From Woeseiaceae bacterium (GTDB lineage Bacteria > Pseudomonadota > Gammaproteobacteria > Steroidobacterales > Woeseiaceae): a stretch of 52,264 bases of DNA. The position numbers were made by a program, and so were the translations under genes. Location of the stretch: the NCBI GenBank assembly GCA_021773115.1, contig JAJFKS010000020.1:1-52264 (forward strand). The letters run 5' to 3'. Under the pieces are notes generated by a model. It was not told the DNA's origin and ran no database searches. It saw only the letters and a program-made list of their open reading frames with translations. How positions within the stretch are numbered: the first letter of the stretch is position 1; every line of letters starts with the position of its first letter. Shown here piece by piece: positions 16,553 through 28,002 of this stretch.

Positions 16553-16609
16553 TGGCGCGGGGTTTGACGGTATTACGTCAGAGATCTCTGTCAAATTCTA
16601 ACCGCGCCA
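16553..16609. repeat. nested inverted repeat between convergent genes
   Basis: TGGCGCGG (16553-16560) pairs with CCGCGCCA (16602-16609). Inside, TTTGAC pairs with GTCAAA, and CAGAGATCTCTG (16579-16590) is itself a perfect palindrome. There is no T-run, so it is not a standard intrinsic terminator, though it sits between the kinase gene and the convergent HNH pseudogene. Role unknown. Confidence 0.35.
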
Positions 16610-16610
16610 G

Positions 16611-17608
16611 TTACCAGCGGCACGAAGTTTTTGAACTCACCGCAAACAATGCCGACACGGCCATTTGCCAGTCGATCTGTTCGCCGGCGTACAATTTGGC
16701 GTTACAACCGTCATTGTTCGCAGTGGCTTCAAAGATCTCGCTATCGATCCGTTGCTGCAATTCGTGACAGTCCGCGACATTGGGCGGCTCAGTCCAGGCC
16801 GGCAGCGTCCGTCGTCGTTGATCCTTGAAATAGATTTCTCCATCCGCCGATTTCTCGCAGGCAAAGCCACCCTCATGAACCTGGTGATGATGGTGCCGGC
16901 AAAGCAGTACCAGGTTGTCCAGACAGGTCTCACCACCATCGGCCCAGTGTTTTATGTGATGACCATCGACAAAGCGGGTGTTGGTACAGCCAGGAAAGCG
17001 ACAACCGCCGTCCCGGTTGCGTAGCGCACGCCGCATGGCCGGTGGAATTGACCGTGACCGGCGCCCGATTGACAACGGCTCGCTGTTTTCGTCCTCCCTG
17101 ATGTTCACGACGGTGCTGTCGCAGCCAACTCGCCGCGGCGGGCAGCGATGGGTTGGTCTTTGGTGTCGGCATTTATGTCGCGACCTGCAACAAAGTCTTT
17201 TTCCATCGCCATCTCGAGGGCCTTGATGATCAACGCACCCTGCTCGGCGGGCAGGCGTGCTTTGATCACCAGGCAACCGTCGTGATCGTAGTGGTGGCTG
17301 AGCTCACGATCGCGATACTGCTCCTCGGCCACGGCCGCATCCTGAACGCGTTTCGCGCTGCGGTATTTGGAGACGAGCTTTTCGACGTGGTGCGCCGTGC
17401 CACATTTGAAATTGAGCCAGTGGGCACAGGAGCAAAAGCCCTGTTCGGTCCAGCATTCTTTCTCATCGAATTCACGAATCAGGGTGAGTAAACGGGCTTC
17501 GGCGGCGTACAGGTAACTGCAGAGTTCGGTGATCTGGTCGCCGAGTCGCTCCGCCTCTGTGGGGGCAGAATGAGCGTCTGAAATCGGGCTAATAATGGTG
17601 GTTTGCAC
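16611..17608 (-). pseudogene. DUF222/HNH endonuclease, broken by frameshift and internal deletion
   Basis: The first frame (17608-17105) encodes a DUF222 domain of 167 residues (RLGDQITELCSYLYAAEARL, WTEQGFCSCAHWLNFKCG, RELSHHYDHDGCLVIKARLPAEQGALIIKALEMA). It then stops just after ARRGELAATAPS. The second frame picks up at CDSTVVNIREDENSEPLSIG and carries the HNH nuclease (DGGCRFPGCTNTRFVDGHHI, then a DNLVLLCRHHHHQVHEGG block) to 16611. Complete relatives usually have several dozen residues between these parts, so the lesion near 17105-17115 is a frame change together with a deletion. HNH residues are intact in the second part. A LexA box lies 25 bases before the start. Confidence 0.8.
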
Positions 17609-17632
17609 GGCTCCCTCCGTTGCGTTTTCGAC

Positions 17633-17652
17633 TACTGTGAATATGTACAGTA
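17633..17652 (-). promoter_or_regulatory. LexA (SOS) box
   Basis: TACTGTGAATATGTACAGTA fits the gammaproteobacterial LexA consensus CTGT-N8-ACAG, with the flanking TA on both sides making a perfect outer 6-8-6 inverted repeat. It lies 25 bases upstream of the DUF222/HNH start, so DNA-damage induction of that gene is likely. Confidence 0.75.
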
Positions 17653-17714
17653 TACGCTTAAGCCGCTGAATTATCGAGTTAAAAGTGGCTATTCGGCACG
17701 TGGATTTTCAATCG

Positions 17715-18113
17715 TCATTCCAGATGCTCGTAGAAATCCTGTTTGAATCTCGGCGTGCAAATAGCCAGAAAAATGAGGTCAACTTCTGCCGTATTGCTTA
17801 TCCGCTGGCGTGCACCTTGCGGAATGATGACGACATCGTATGGGCCAACGTTGCCAGGCTCGAGTCCTTCGATTTCGACACGCCCACTGCCACTAAGAAT
17901 GATGTAGCGCTCGATGGTGTCGGACACTCGATGCAGCGCCGTGGTCACGCCCGGTTCGACGCGAGCCCGCGCGATCGAGAGTTCGGCGTCCGATGACGAG
18001 TTGGATATTTCCAGGATGTGGCAACGCTCTTCGGTAGGATACTCATCCGAATCATCGGCGCGAAGTATTTGAGGTTGCATAACGTCCGCCGTCATGGAAG
18101 TTGGTCTTAGCAT
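17715..18113 (-). CDS. cupin-domain protein
   Basis: A 132-residue single-domain cupin: motif 1 VEPGVTTALHRVSDTIERYIILSGSG (ligands His in ALHRV, Glu in IERYI), then VEIEGLEPGNVGPYDVVIIP and motif 2 containing PQGARQRISN. The second-motif histidine of classic metal cupins is not obvious, so binding may be altered. Family members bind small molecules or metals, from sugar isomerases to regulators; no specific role can be given. Several starts are possible; MTADVMQPQ seven residues in or MQPQ would also work. It is divergent from nothing and lies alone between the HNH pseudogene and repeat C. Confidence 0.75.
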   Translation of the reverse strand: MLRPTSMTADVMQPQILRADDSDEYPTEERCHILEISNSSSDAELSIARARVEPGVTTALHRVSDTIERYIILSGSGRVEIEGLEPGNVGPYDVVIIPQGARQRISNTAEVDLIFLAICTPRFKQDFYEHLE

Positions 18114-18148
18114 AGCATCTTGGCGGGCGGATTCGCGGAGTGCGTCAC

Positions 18149-18297
18149 GGGCGGAATCGAACCACCGACACGCGGATTTTCAGAACGCTAAGTGATTGAT
18201 TCTGTTCTTATTTATCAACTAGTTACCGGGGCGTTCGTTGCGCTATTTGCAGTACGATGCAGGACTATTCAGGACCGAACCACGCAAAATTCACGCA
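18149..18297 (-). repeat. attachment-site repeat C: tRNA-Phe 3' fragment plus arm region
   Basis: Minus-strand 18183-18149 carries the tRNA-Phe segment from the anticodon loop to the T-arm, but the acceptor end is eroded (GTCACGGGCGG in place of GGCCAGGGGCGG on the plus strand). Bases 18221-18297 match 9661-9737 at nearly every position, including the terminal CACGCAAAATTCACGCA. It forms the left end of the 18.1-35.2 kb island. The gap 18114-18331 has nothing else. Confidence 0.8.
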
Positions 18298-18331
18298 CGA
18301 CAAGCTGGCCGAGTATTGCGAGCTAGTTCTC

Positions 18332-18652
18332 TCACTCTGGCGCTGCAGCGTCCTCGCCGGATTCGGATAATCGAATTATTGCTTTGGTTTGCATTTCGGA
18401 TACCAGTTTCAGTCCATTCGCAGGATATTCTTCAATATATTTCTCCAGCCAATTGCGAAGTTCCGCCTCGTCAAATTGAAACTCGATCCTAAAATCCCCG
18501 CTCAGCCCCAGGCCCTTTACGCGCCCACGGGCCATGGTTGCAGATGACCACTCAATAGGGGCACCCGACCGACCACGTCCATAGCTGCCGGGTGTTACCG
18601 GATGCTCATGGACGTATACGACTCGGCTCTGCCCTCGAAACGTTAACTTCAT
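18332..18652 (-). CDS. hypothetical protein, 106 residues
   Basis: I do not recognise this protein. It begins with a beta-rich stretch (MKLTFRGQSRVVYVHEHPVT) followed by a Gly/Ser-rich segment, then a beta strand and an amphipathic helix (FDEAELRNWLEKYIEEYPANGLKLVSEMQ), and it ends acidic (ESGEDAAAPE). No signal peptide or membrane segment is visible. It overlaps the preceding 179-residue gene by four bases (ATGA), so the two are almost certainly translated together, and it is the last gene of the operon before repeat C. By position it may be part of the system built around the RecD-like helicase at 19904-23761. Confidence 0.6.
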   Translation of the reverse strand: MKLTFRGQSRVVYVHEHPVTPGSYGRGRSGAPIEWSSATMARGRVKGLGLSGDFRIEFQFDEAELRNWLEKYIEEYPANGLKLVSEMQTKAIIRLSESGEDAAAPE

Positions 18653-19188
18653 TGTTCCACCCTCTCTTCAACATCAGGAATTCTCTGAATATCCAAATCC
18701 TCCAGTACCAGTGCACTCTCCGATAGGCGAGATTGAAGACTGTCATATATTTTGGTTGCGCCGCGCTGTTCCGCCAGTTTTTCCAGCGTCACGTCATGAA
18801 GGCTTATTGCCTCCCGTTTCTCACGCTCTTCTTCTCTCCGCAGTTTTCGAACGTCAAGTTCTAATTTTTCTCGATTGAGATCCCAGTTCCTAATCCTCTC
18901 GATAGCCATGATCAACGCGCCTAATCCTGAAACGGATGCCACAACAACCTCAAAAAGTAGAGGAGATTCCTTAACGATCCGAACTGCTTCCAATTTGTGC
19001 TTTCGTTTGACGGGGCTCCCTTTCCTAAACCAAAAGTAGTGCGAGAAACGAAATTCTCGGTATTCTTTCTCCGTAAGAACTACAGACAAATCATGTAGCT
19101 TTTCAAAGCTGTAAAGTAAATCCGTAATCTCTTGCAAGTACGTGCGTTCATCTTCCCTGAATCGCAAGGTTAAGGAATATCTATTCAT
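18649..19188 (-). CDS. hypothetical membrane-anchored coiled-coil protein
   Basis: A 179-residue protein of unknown family. Residues 76-98 (PLLFEVVVASVSGLGALIMAIER) form one likely membrane helix. It is followed by a charged coiled coil over about 101-160 (LNREKLELDVRKLRREEERE). The N-terminal 70 residues are mixed alpha/beta and positively charged near the membrane. One membrane helix next to a coiled coil is common in effector or sensor components of defence operons, but that is only an analogy. It overlaps the next gene by four bases and lies 118 bases after the 171-residue gene, a gap with nothing recognisable. Confidence 0.65.
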   Translation of the reverse strand: MNRYSLTLRFREDERTYLQEITDLLYSFEKLHDLSVVLTEKEYREFRFSHYFWFRKGSPVKRKHKLEAVRIVKESPLLFEVVVASVSGLGALIMAIERIRNWDLNREKLELDVRKLRREEEREKREAISLHDVTLEKLAEQRGATKIYDSLQSRLSESALVLEDLDIQRIPDVEERVEQ

Positions 19189-19306
19189 GCCATGGTCCTA
19201 TTTATTTTGGCTTCCGATTGCCTGTCATCCTGCGATAGAAGTTGATTTGATGATCCACAATACACATCGGTGATTGCTATACGGGTATTGATAAGAGATA
19301 CGTGTG

Positions 19307-19822
19307 CTAACTCGTGTCATAAAGCGCCTTCCAGTCAACATAGGGCCCGATCTCTTCAAATAGGCTGGAGTCAACGTAACGCCGAGGTAATTCTTCCCGA
19401 CAGTCATTGAGATACTGAAGCATAACTGCATAAATCTTTTCGCTTGAACTCGAGTCCCAAATCTCTCGCTCCGGCGCCAATTTCCACGTTCTGTATTCGA
19501 GGACCTTACGGCGCGTTCGCACAATCCTTTTCTTGTTGACATCGTAGTACTCGCCCCGCACTTGCGACCCGAGGAAGTGCAAGCAAATGTAGCCGATTAT
19601 TTCATTGTATCGCCACATACCTCCGTACGACTTGCCCAGATGACCGCGAAACCACACATCTCTACTTTGATTATGTCGAGATTCTTCGAGCAAAACTTCG
19701 CGATCTGGTGTGCCATTTGGAACAAGAACACCATCGATGTACGCATTCATTTCCTGGTAGTAACGCTTCTCAGGCAGACGATAAACAGGAATGTCGTATA
19801 GGTAACGCTCCGGACCAGACAC
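19307..19822 (-). CDS. hypothetical protein, 171 residues
   Basis: An unrecognised, aromatic-rich protein (MSGPERYLYDIPVYRLPEKR, then DVWFRGHLGKSYGGMWRYNEIIGYICLHFLG and EYYDVNKKRIVRTRRKVLEY). It looks globular, soluble and mixed alpha/beta, with many Tyr, Trp and Arg residues. There is no signal peptide. It starts 81 bases after the RecD-like gene on the same strand, without an evident terminator, so it probably belongs to the same unit. Codon use is A/T-richer than in the restriction genes upstream, like that of the RecD-like gene. Confidence 0.6.
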   Translation of the reverse strand: MSGPERYLYDIPVYRLPEKRYYQEMNAYIDGVLVPNGTPDREVLLEESRHNQSRDVWFRGHLGKSYGGMWRYNEIIGYICLHFLGSQVRGEYYDVNKKRIVRTRRKVLEYRTWKLAPEREIWDSSSSEKIYAVMLQYLNDCREELPRRYVDSSLFEEIGPYVDWKALYDTS

Positions 19823-19903
19823 AACGCCTCCAGATTAATAGGTAGACTGAACCCAAACTAGCATCTCGTAATCTCCTCTGACTTCTCTATATGAAAACAA
19901 TTA

Positions 19904-22900
19904 TCAACTCAGGGAGAAATGCATCCTCGAATACCGGTCCGATTTATCCTCCGTCTCGAGTCGATTTGCCTGCAAATCGGCGACTATTTTTTCAATCTTC
20001 TCGTCACTGATACCATTGAGTTCATCTGTCGTCAGAACGCGGTCGAAGTCACTCTGCGCTTCATATAATGATTTTCTCTTATCCCAATCTGACATATACG
20101 AACGACTGTTCACGCGCCCCAAGTGCTCCCAGTAGATTCTTCGACCATCGGAAAAGTCAATAACGAAATCCGGGTGAATATCGAACTTTTCGCCTTTCAA
20201 TTCGTAGACCTGCTCGTATTCAAACGAAAAATCGCCTCCGCGTTGCTTCGCCTCAAGTAACTTCCTGTATATGATGTACTCGACTCGCGATTTGACGACG
20301 ACATCAGTACCAGGCGTGTATGCATAGAGTTGTCCTTCTTTTGCGAACAGGCTGGTACGGCGTTCGACGACTGCACTACGCAACCTTATCTGTCCGAGAA
20401 ATTGTGGCACTTCTGCGATATCCTCGCCCTGCTGGACGAAAATCTTCACTTGATTTCGCGCCCGCGTAAGCGCCGTGTAGAGGAGCTCTCGACTCGTATA
20501 TCTGGCTTTTGCCGGAAGCACGATGAACACGGCCCCGAAGCCACTTCCTTGCGCTTTGTGTACTGTAATTGCGTACGCCAGTTCAAGCATGTCTCTGTTG
20601 CGTAATGAGCCAATCGAAACGGGCTTTTCGACGTCCGTGAAAAAGACCTTATTGTTTCCAACTACAGCACCAAGGGAGCCGTTGGATACCCACAAGCGAT
20701 TCTCGCGATATTCATTCTGCGTGTGCATCACTTTATCGAATAATTTGAAAACGACCTCTCCAGATGAATGGGCAAGTGGCTCCTTGGCACGCAGAACGTC
20801 CTGGAAGAACAAATTGAGGCCCGACGCGCCGAAATACGCGCTGCGATACGGGGACAGCACCTGAAATCTATCCAGGCTTTTCGGCCTTTCACCGGGCGAA
20901 GTGATTCCGAGCAACCTTGGCAGCTCGTCTTCGCCCAAGCCCTCGTCCTCAAGCAAGAGCTCGACCCTATCCCGCAGCTTCTCTAGTAGCTCCTCCTTGG
21001 ATTCCCACACGACCATTTCGACGTCGCCAAAGATCTGCCCAGCCTTGGATGTCTGGGAAAGGTAGCTTTCCGCGAGTTTAGATTCATTAGAGAACACTTT
21101 GGTGAATTCAATGTACTCTTCACTCATTTCTGCCCGACAATTGACCTCAAGCGTGGCAATGTTCCGAGAAAACTTCGCGGGATCTTGGACCATCATGTCA
21201 ACGGTGTCGACAAATGGCTTCCCAAAGCCAATTGGAGGAAGTTGGTTGGGGTCGCCAACGAGAATCAATCGTTTGAGATGAGTCAGGTCGATGCTGCGCA
21301 AGACTTCTGCGAACTTTGGCAGATCGACCATCGAGGCCTCATCGATCACCAGATTGTTGATGATCCTCGTCCCGGACTGAGAGGCGGTGTTTCGTTGATC
21401 GACCAGAAATTTGTCGATCGTCAATGCGTTGACGGAAGTTATTCCTTCCTCGTTGCTCTTCAATCTTATGACGGCTTTGCCGGTAGGGGCCAGAACGATA
21501 TTCAGTTCTCTTTGCCGATTCAAGAAATCGATGATTTTCAGAAGCTCAAATGACTTGCCCGCTCCAGGTGCTCCGGTGAGTACGAAGAATGCCTTGTCGC
21601 CAACGTTACGATACAAATGTTCTCTTTCTTCTCGAAACGCTTCAGCCTGAAAGCGATCTCCTATCTTCGCGGTCAATAATCCGACAGCATTTTCGATATC
21701 AGTACTCAGCGCTGCTGTGCTTGAGCCGCGATCTTTCTTACCGACCAGGTCTTGAATTGTGGTCCGAACGAACACCTCGTCGTCGTAAAGAGACTTCAAG
21801 TAGTAGAAGGATTTATTAGTCTCCTCGACTCGGACGAGCTTCTCCGAAAGATGTCGCGTGGTCTCATCGGACGGCGAAAAAAGCGTATCGCCGATTTTGT
21901 AGGGGGTATCCGTTCTGTAAAAAAGCGAATAAGCTGCTGCAAAATCAACAATCTCGTTCGCCTCAAGAAAGCAGTCGCCGGCATTTTCTCGGTCTTTGAG
22001 GATTTGAATGACAACCGCCCGTAGCCGACGACGATCATCGGCAGTCCAAGTATGAATGTCAGGAATCTTGGCCTGATACTTGGCCAGCGGCAATAGGCTG
22101 ACGTCGATTCGAAACAGGTCCACAAATCCATCGATTTTTTGACCAGATAGCCGGTCTTCTATCTCATCTCCGGGTGAGTAGTCTTCATGAAGCACGTATG
22201 GATTTTCGCAGACCTCTTTTAGCGAGCTGCCAATACCCCTCCTGTTGGAAATGCGTCGGAACTGATTCTCGGTAAGATTCAACCCGGACAGCCTCAAGAC
22301 ATCTAGGCCGGACAATCCATTGTGTTGCATGAATTCGCGAGCTTCTGCAACGATACCTGGATAAGACTCGGCCAAGGGTCCCGACCCATCATCCAGAGCC
22401 TCTCTCATCGTAAGCACAGTGTCAGCATCAGTGAAGTCTGACGACCTCATCAGCTGCGCAAGATCTTTGTGATAATTTTCCTTTATTCCCGGAATCGATC
22501 GAAGGAGGTTGTTTACACCAGGAAGATAGCCCCGTTTGTCCCAGGTCTCAGCAATCAGATCTTCTAACAGCTGGAGCTGCGCTTCTACGAACGATGAATC
22601 GACGAATCCATGCTCAAGGACTTTCAGAAGGCTCCGGCGCATTTTGAGAAGGAGATAAATTGCTTGGTCATCATCGACATGCTTTGCAACATATGTGAAC
22701 CCGTCACGTAATTCTGTCTCGTCTATCGTTACGGCAATTTCTTGGAGTTCAGCATCTGTAATGGCGCCGCCATATTCGATTTTTTCGAGATACTCATGAT
22801 AAGGAATCCGAACCCCGGTATTTTCAAAATCCAACGTATAGCGCAAAGCCCAGTTCATCTTGGGAAAATTGGGTTGCCTGACCTTTTGCGCTGTTTCCGC

Positions 22901-23761
22901 TAACTGCTCGTCCGAAATGTCAAAGTACTTTGGCTTCCCTTGGTTCGCTAATAACGCACAGCCTACGACAAGGAATTTTGAGTCTTCACCTGAGACAGGA
23001 TTGCTGTAATTACAATAGGTAAAGACGATACTTTGCGCCGGCTTCACCTTCTGCTGGAAAAGCTTGATCCGATTCTCGAATATGTCCTCTGGGTAATAAT
23101 TTCCGGAGTACTTCTTTTTTTCCGCAGCGTCCCTCACGAAGGACAAATTGAATGGCCAAGAAATGACTGAATAAGGTGCTAACTCTTGGCCTATCGACGG
23201 AAAGTCAGATGCTACCGGGTTGTCATGTACAAACTTGAGATCGTGCTGGCCGAATGCGTTGATAGACCAGAAGCAAGGCGGCTGATATTCGCCCAACGTC
23301 GCCGCATCCGACTTACAGCCCGCACAGCCCGGGCGAGACTCGATATCTACGTTTCGACGCGTCCGAATTCGATCGGACAGAAGCGAACGTTCTCCGATAC
23401 AGTAAATATTGCTAGCCGGATCGCGACATATATTGCCGTCCCACTTGTTATCGTGCCATGCTATTCGTAGACAAAGGTGCCTTATATCGGCGTCAAGTAC
23501 CTCCTCGCCGGCAACGTAAGTAAGTTCGTCTACACTGGAAACACCGGTAGCATCCGATGCTGATTCGGCAGCCTCGAAGGATTTCTTGAGTAGTCGTAAT
23601 TGCCTAAAACTCGGTTCATTTCGAAATTCTAATAACTTGGCGCATCGATAAGCATTGGCTTTATGGGGGCCCGATAGAACCGTATTCTTTGAGAGTTCGA
23701 ATACGTTCTGAACGTCCAGCTTCTTTGCCCAGGCAATAAGTCCCTCGTACTCCGTTGCCAT
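19904..23761 (-). CDS. RecD-like SF1 helicase with N-terminal extension and PD-(D/E)XK-like C-terminal domain
   Basis: A 1285-residue protein. Residues 1-680 are an unrecognised N-terminal region that includes a Cys cluster (CAGC near 146-149) which might bind zinc. The helicase core follows: Walker A GAPGAGKS (730-737), NIVLAPTGKAVIRL, VIDEASMVD (Walker B, 805-813), GDPNQLPP (836-843), and a UvrD_C_2-type end with YAITVHKAQGSGF. Residues about 1155-1285 look like a nuclease-type fold (HPDFVIDFSDGRRIYWEHLG, Asp1198 and Glu1212), as found at the C-terminus of other phage-defence helicases. The start overlaps nothing; the 130-base gap upstream holds only a methylase-like tail. It likely unwinds and perhaps cuts DNA in a defence role; the combination with three small unknown genes is not one I can name. 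Confidence 0.78.
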   Translation of the reverse strand: MATEYEGLIAWAKKLDVQNVFELSKNTVLSGPHKANAYRCAKLLEFRNEPSFRQLRLLKKSFEAAESASDATGVSSVDELTYVAGEEVLDADIRHLCLRIAWHDNKWDGNICRDPASNIYCIGERSLLSDRIRTRRNVDIESRPGCAGCKSDAATLGEYQPPCFWSINAFGQHDLKFVHDNPVASDFPSIGQELAPYSVISWPFNLSFVRDAAEKKKYSGNYYPEDIFENRIKLFQQKVKPAQSIVFTYCNYSNPVSGEDSKFLVVGCALLANQGKPKYFDISDEQLAETAQKVRQPNFPKMNWALRYTLDFENTGVRIPYHEYLEKIEYGGAITDAELQEIAVTIDETELRDGFTYVAKHVDDDQAIYLLLKMRRSLLKVLEHGFVDSSFVEAQLQLLEDLIAETWDKRGYLPGVNNLLRSIPGIKENYHKDLAQLMRSSDFTDADTVLTMREALDDGSGPLAESYPGIVAEAREFMQHNGLSGLDVLRLSGLNLTENQFRRISNRRGIGSSLKEVCENPYVLHEDYSPGDEIEDRLSGQKIDGFVDLFRIDVSLLPLAKYQAKIPDIHTWTADDRRRLRAVVIQILKDRENAGDCFLEANEIVDFAAAYSLFYRTDTPYKIGDTLFSPSDETTRHLSEKLVRVEETNKSFYYLKSLYDDEVFVRTTIQDLVGKKDRGSSTAALSTDIENAVGLLTAKIGDRFQAEAFREEREHLYRNVGDKAFFVLTGAPGAGKSFELLKIIDFLNRQRELNIVLAPTGKAVIRLKSNEEGITSVNALTIDKFLVDQRNTASQSGTRIINNLVIDEASMVDLPKFAEVLRSIDLTHLKRLILVGDPNQLPPIGFGKPFVDTVDMMVQDPAKFSRNIATLEVNCRAEMSEEYIEFTKVFSNESKLAESYLSQTSKAGQIFGDVEMVVWESKEELLEKLRDRVELLLEDEGLGEDELPRLLGITSPGERPKSLDRFQVLSPYRSAYFGASGLNLFFQDVLRAKEPLAHSSGEVVFKLFDKVMHTQNEYRENRLWVSNGSLGAVVGNNKVFFTDVEKPVSIGSLRNRDMLELAYAITVHKAQGSGFGAVFIVLPAKARYTSRELLYTALTRARNQVKIFVQQGEDIAEVPQFLGQIRLRSAVVERRTSLFAKEGQLYAYTPGTDVVVKSRVEYIIYRKLLEAKQRGGDFSFEYEQVYELKGEKFDIHPDFVIDFSDGRRIYWEHLGRVNSRSYMSDWDKRKSLYEAQSDFDRVLTTDELNGISDEKIEKIVADLQANRLETEDKSDRYSRMHFSLS

Positions 23762-23799
23762 CCCTACTTCCTTATCTCAATGAACTCTATTGATCTCGT

Positions 23800-23891
23800 C
23801 TACTCAATCGCGTCTGCTGTGACAAGACCCTCAGCAACCAACCGCATCCGCTCCAGCACCTCCTCCAGATTTTCCACAATCTCCGCAGCGA

Positions 23892-23913
<22 letters not shown>
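23800..23913 (-). pseudogene. 37-codon relic resembling an HsdM C-terminus
   Basis: In the frame next to the helicase gene's end, after a TGA, the minus strand reads GEGVIAAEIVENLEEVLERM then RLVAEGLVTADAIE and a stop. The IAAEIVENLEEVLE pattern resembles the last helix of type I HsdM subunits. No start codon precedes it. It overlaps the last 22 bases of the GIY-YIG-helicase gene and otherwise fills the gap before the RecD-like gene, so it is probably the scar of a lost methylase gene or of a frame change. Confidence 0.35.
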
Positions 23914-26421
<2,508 letters not shown>

Positions 26422-26432
<11 letters not shown>

Positions 26433-28002
26433 CCTCGCCCATCGGGCGGATCATGCTGTCGATGAACGCGATCTCGTCCTTGGTGATGCCGTACTTCTCG
26501 TAGAGCATCTCATCGGTCCAGTTGCAGTCCCAAGATTGTTGGGGCACCCACGAGTATGTCGATCGGAGCGCATGTTGGGTAATCTTGCGAAGCGAGACAA
26601 GGAAACGGAAGAACCGGGTCTTGGTATAGATCTGAAGGCTATTCGCCTCTTTTTCGCTTGCGAGCGGTCCAGCGACCAGATATGTCTGCGTACAGACAGA
26701 AGCGGGCGGCGCCACTATTGACGGCCCTAGAACCAGAGCGGGGATTGCGCCACGCTCACCGTATGCCTCTGGAAGAAACACCTTCCATGAATCGATCAGA
26801 TGCGCGTTCTTCTTGATGTCAGAGCGAGCGGCGTAAGCTACTACGCGCCGTCCTCGAACCGTGAGATAGAGGGCGACCGAGCCGCGAAAGGGCTTGTCCT
26901 TGTATGCGGAGAAATTCGTTGCCAAGCCAAATGGGGTATCCGCGCCGACCACTGTATCCATCGTCGGTTCAGTGAGAGCCTGAACACGTTCGAGAATTCC
27001 AAGTGCGCGATGGTCTCGAATGAAGATGTCATGCGCTCCCAGGTCCCTTGTAATGGTCGGATGGCATTCCTCACCTTGGAATAGGGTGTATTGTGCATCA
27101 CCTTGATATTCCCTACTCCAAAGGAAATACCCAACGCCCCCCTCGAAATCCACACCGGGGAACGCCGTTGACATCTTTGTGTAGTCAACAAGGTGGCTGA
27201 TGTGCCGATCGGTGAGCATGGTCTTGCGGAACTCGCCCATACCGCGCCCGCCAGCCAGCCAGCGCGAGGGGATGACCATGCTGAGGTAGCGCGGGTCCAG
27301 CCGCATCGCCTGCTCCACGAACAGGTGGTAAATCGAGGAATCGTTACTTCCCCCACCCCCGCCTTTCATCTGATACGGTGGGTTGCCGATAATCACGTCG
27401 AACTGCATATTGTCTCCAAACAACTCAGTTAACCGAGTCTTGATGTCGTTAGTGTGTATGAACGCATAGGCATGGGTCTCAAGCCCCTCCTCGCGGTCAA
27501 AAATCGTTCGCGGCGCACCACAGTGCCTGCACTTCGTTTCCGCCCATGTGTGCTCCAGCCGCTCGAACCAGATATTGCCGTCGTCGCTCGCAAATCCGTT
27601 GGAAATTGAGTGCTCGCCATTCGCATGCTTCGAGCAATACACGCTACGCCGCGCCAGCAGACTGGTGAGATGTGTGATACCGATGCCGAATACCTGCTTG
27701 ATCAGAATATGACTGACGCGCTCATTGAGGTCCGGTATTTCGCCCGCCAGCCCCTGGGTGAGGCGGCGGGTGATCTCGCGCAGAAACACACCCGACTTGG
27801 TGCAGGGGTCGAGGAACTTCACCGTCTTGTCTGTCCAGAGATTTGCGCCGCCGTGGTCGGCTGCCCACGCCTCGGCCAGCGTGTCCAGCATTCGGTTGGC
27901 GAACTCGGGCGGCGTGAATACCTCATCATTGGAGAGGTTCGCGATGCACGTCAAGACATCCGGGTTTCGTCCACGCAGTGCGAAACCAGCTCGCTCGCTC
28001 AT
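26422..28002 (-). CDS. adenine-specific DNA methyltransferase, catalytic subunit (Eco57I-like)
   Basis: A 526-residue gamma-class N6-adenine methyltransferase. Motif I is FLDPCTKSGVFL (63-74), and motif IV is GNPPYQ at 206-211, just after FDVII. A Cys/His set (C123, H126, C158, C161) may bind zinc. SMVIPSRWLAGGRGMGEFRK and later blocks are typical of Eco57I-type enzymes, and the C-terminal half would read DNA. It methylates adenine to protect the host site. It overlaps the preceding methylase-fold gene by four bases and the helicase-nuclease gene by 11. Because the N-terminal partner has motif I but no NPPY, this chain must supply catalysis. Confidence 0.87.

Noticed and set aside
16611..17276. 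Second independent HNH gene
   Set aside because: Its N-terminal 50 residues are frame-shifted DUF222 code; the true homology starts only at the lesion, so it is one broken gene.
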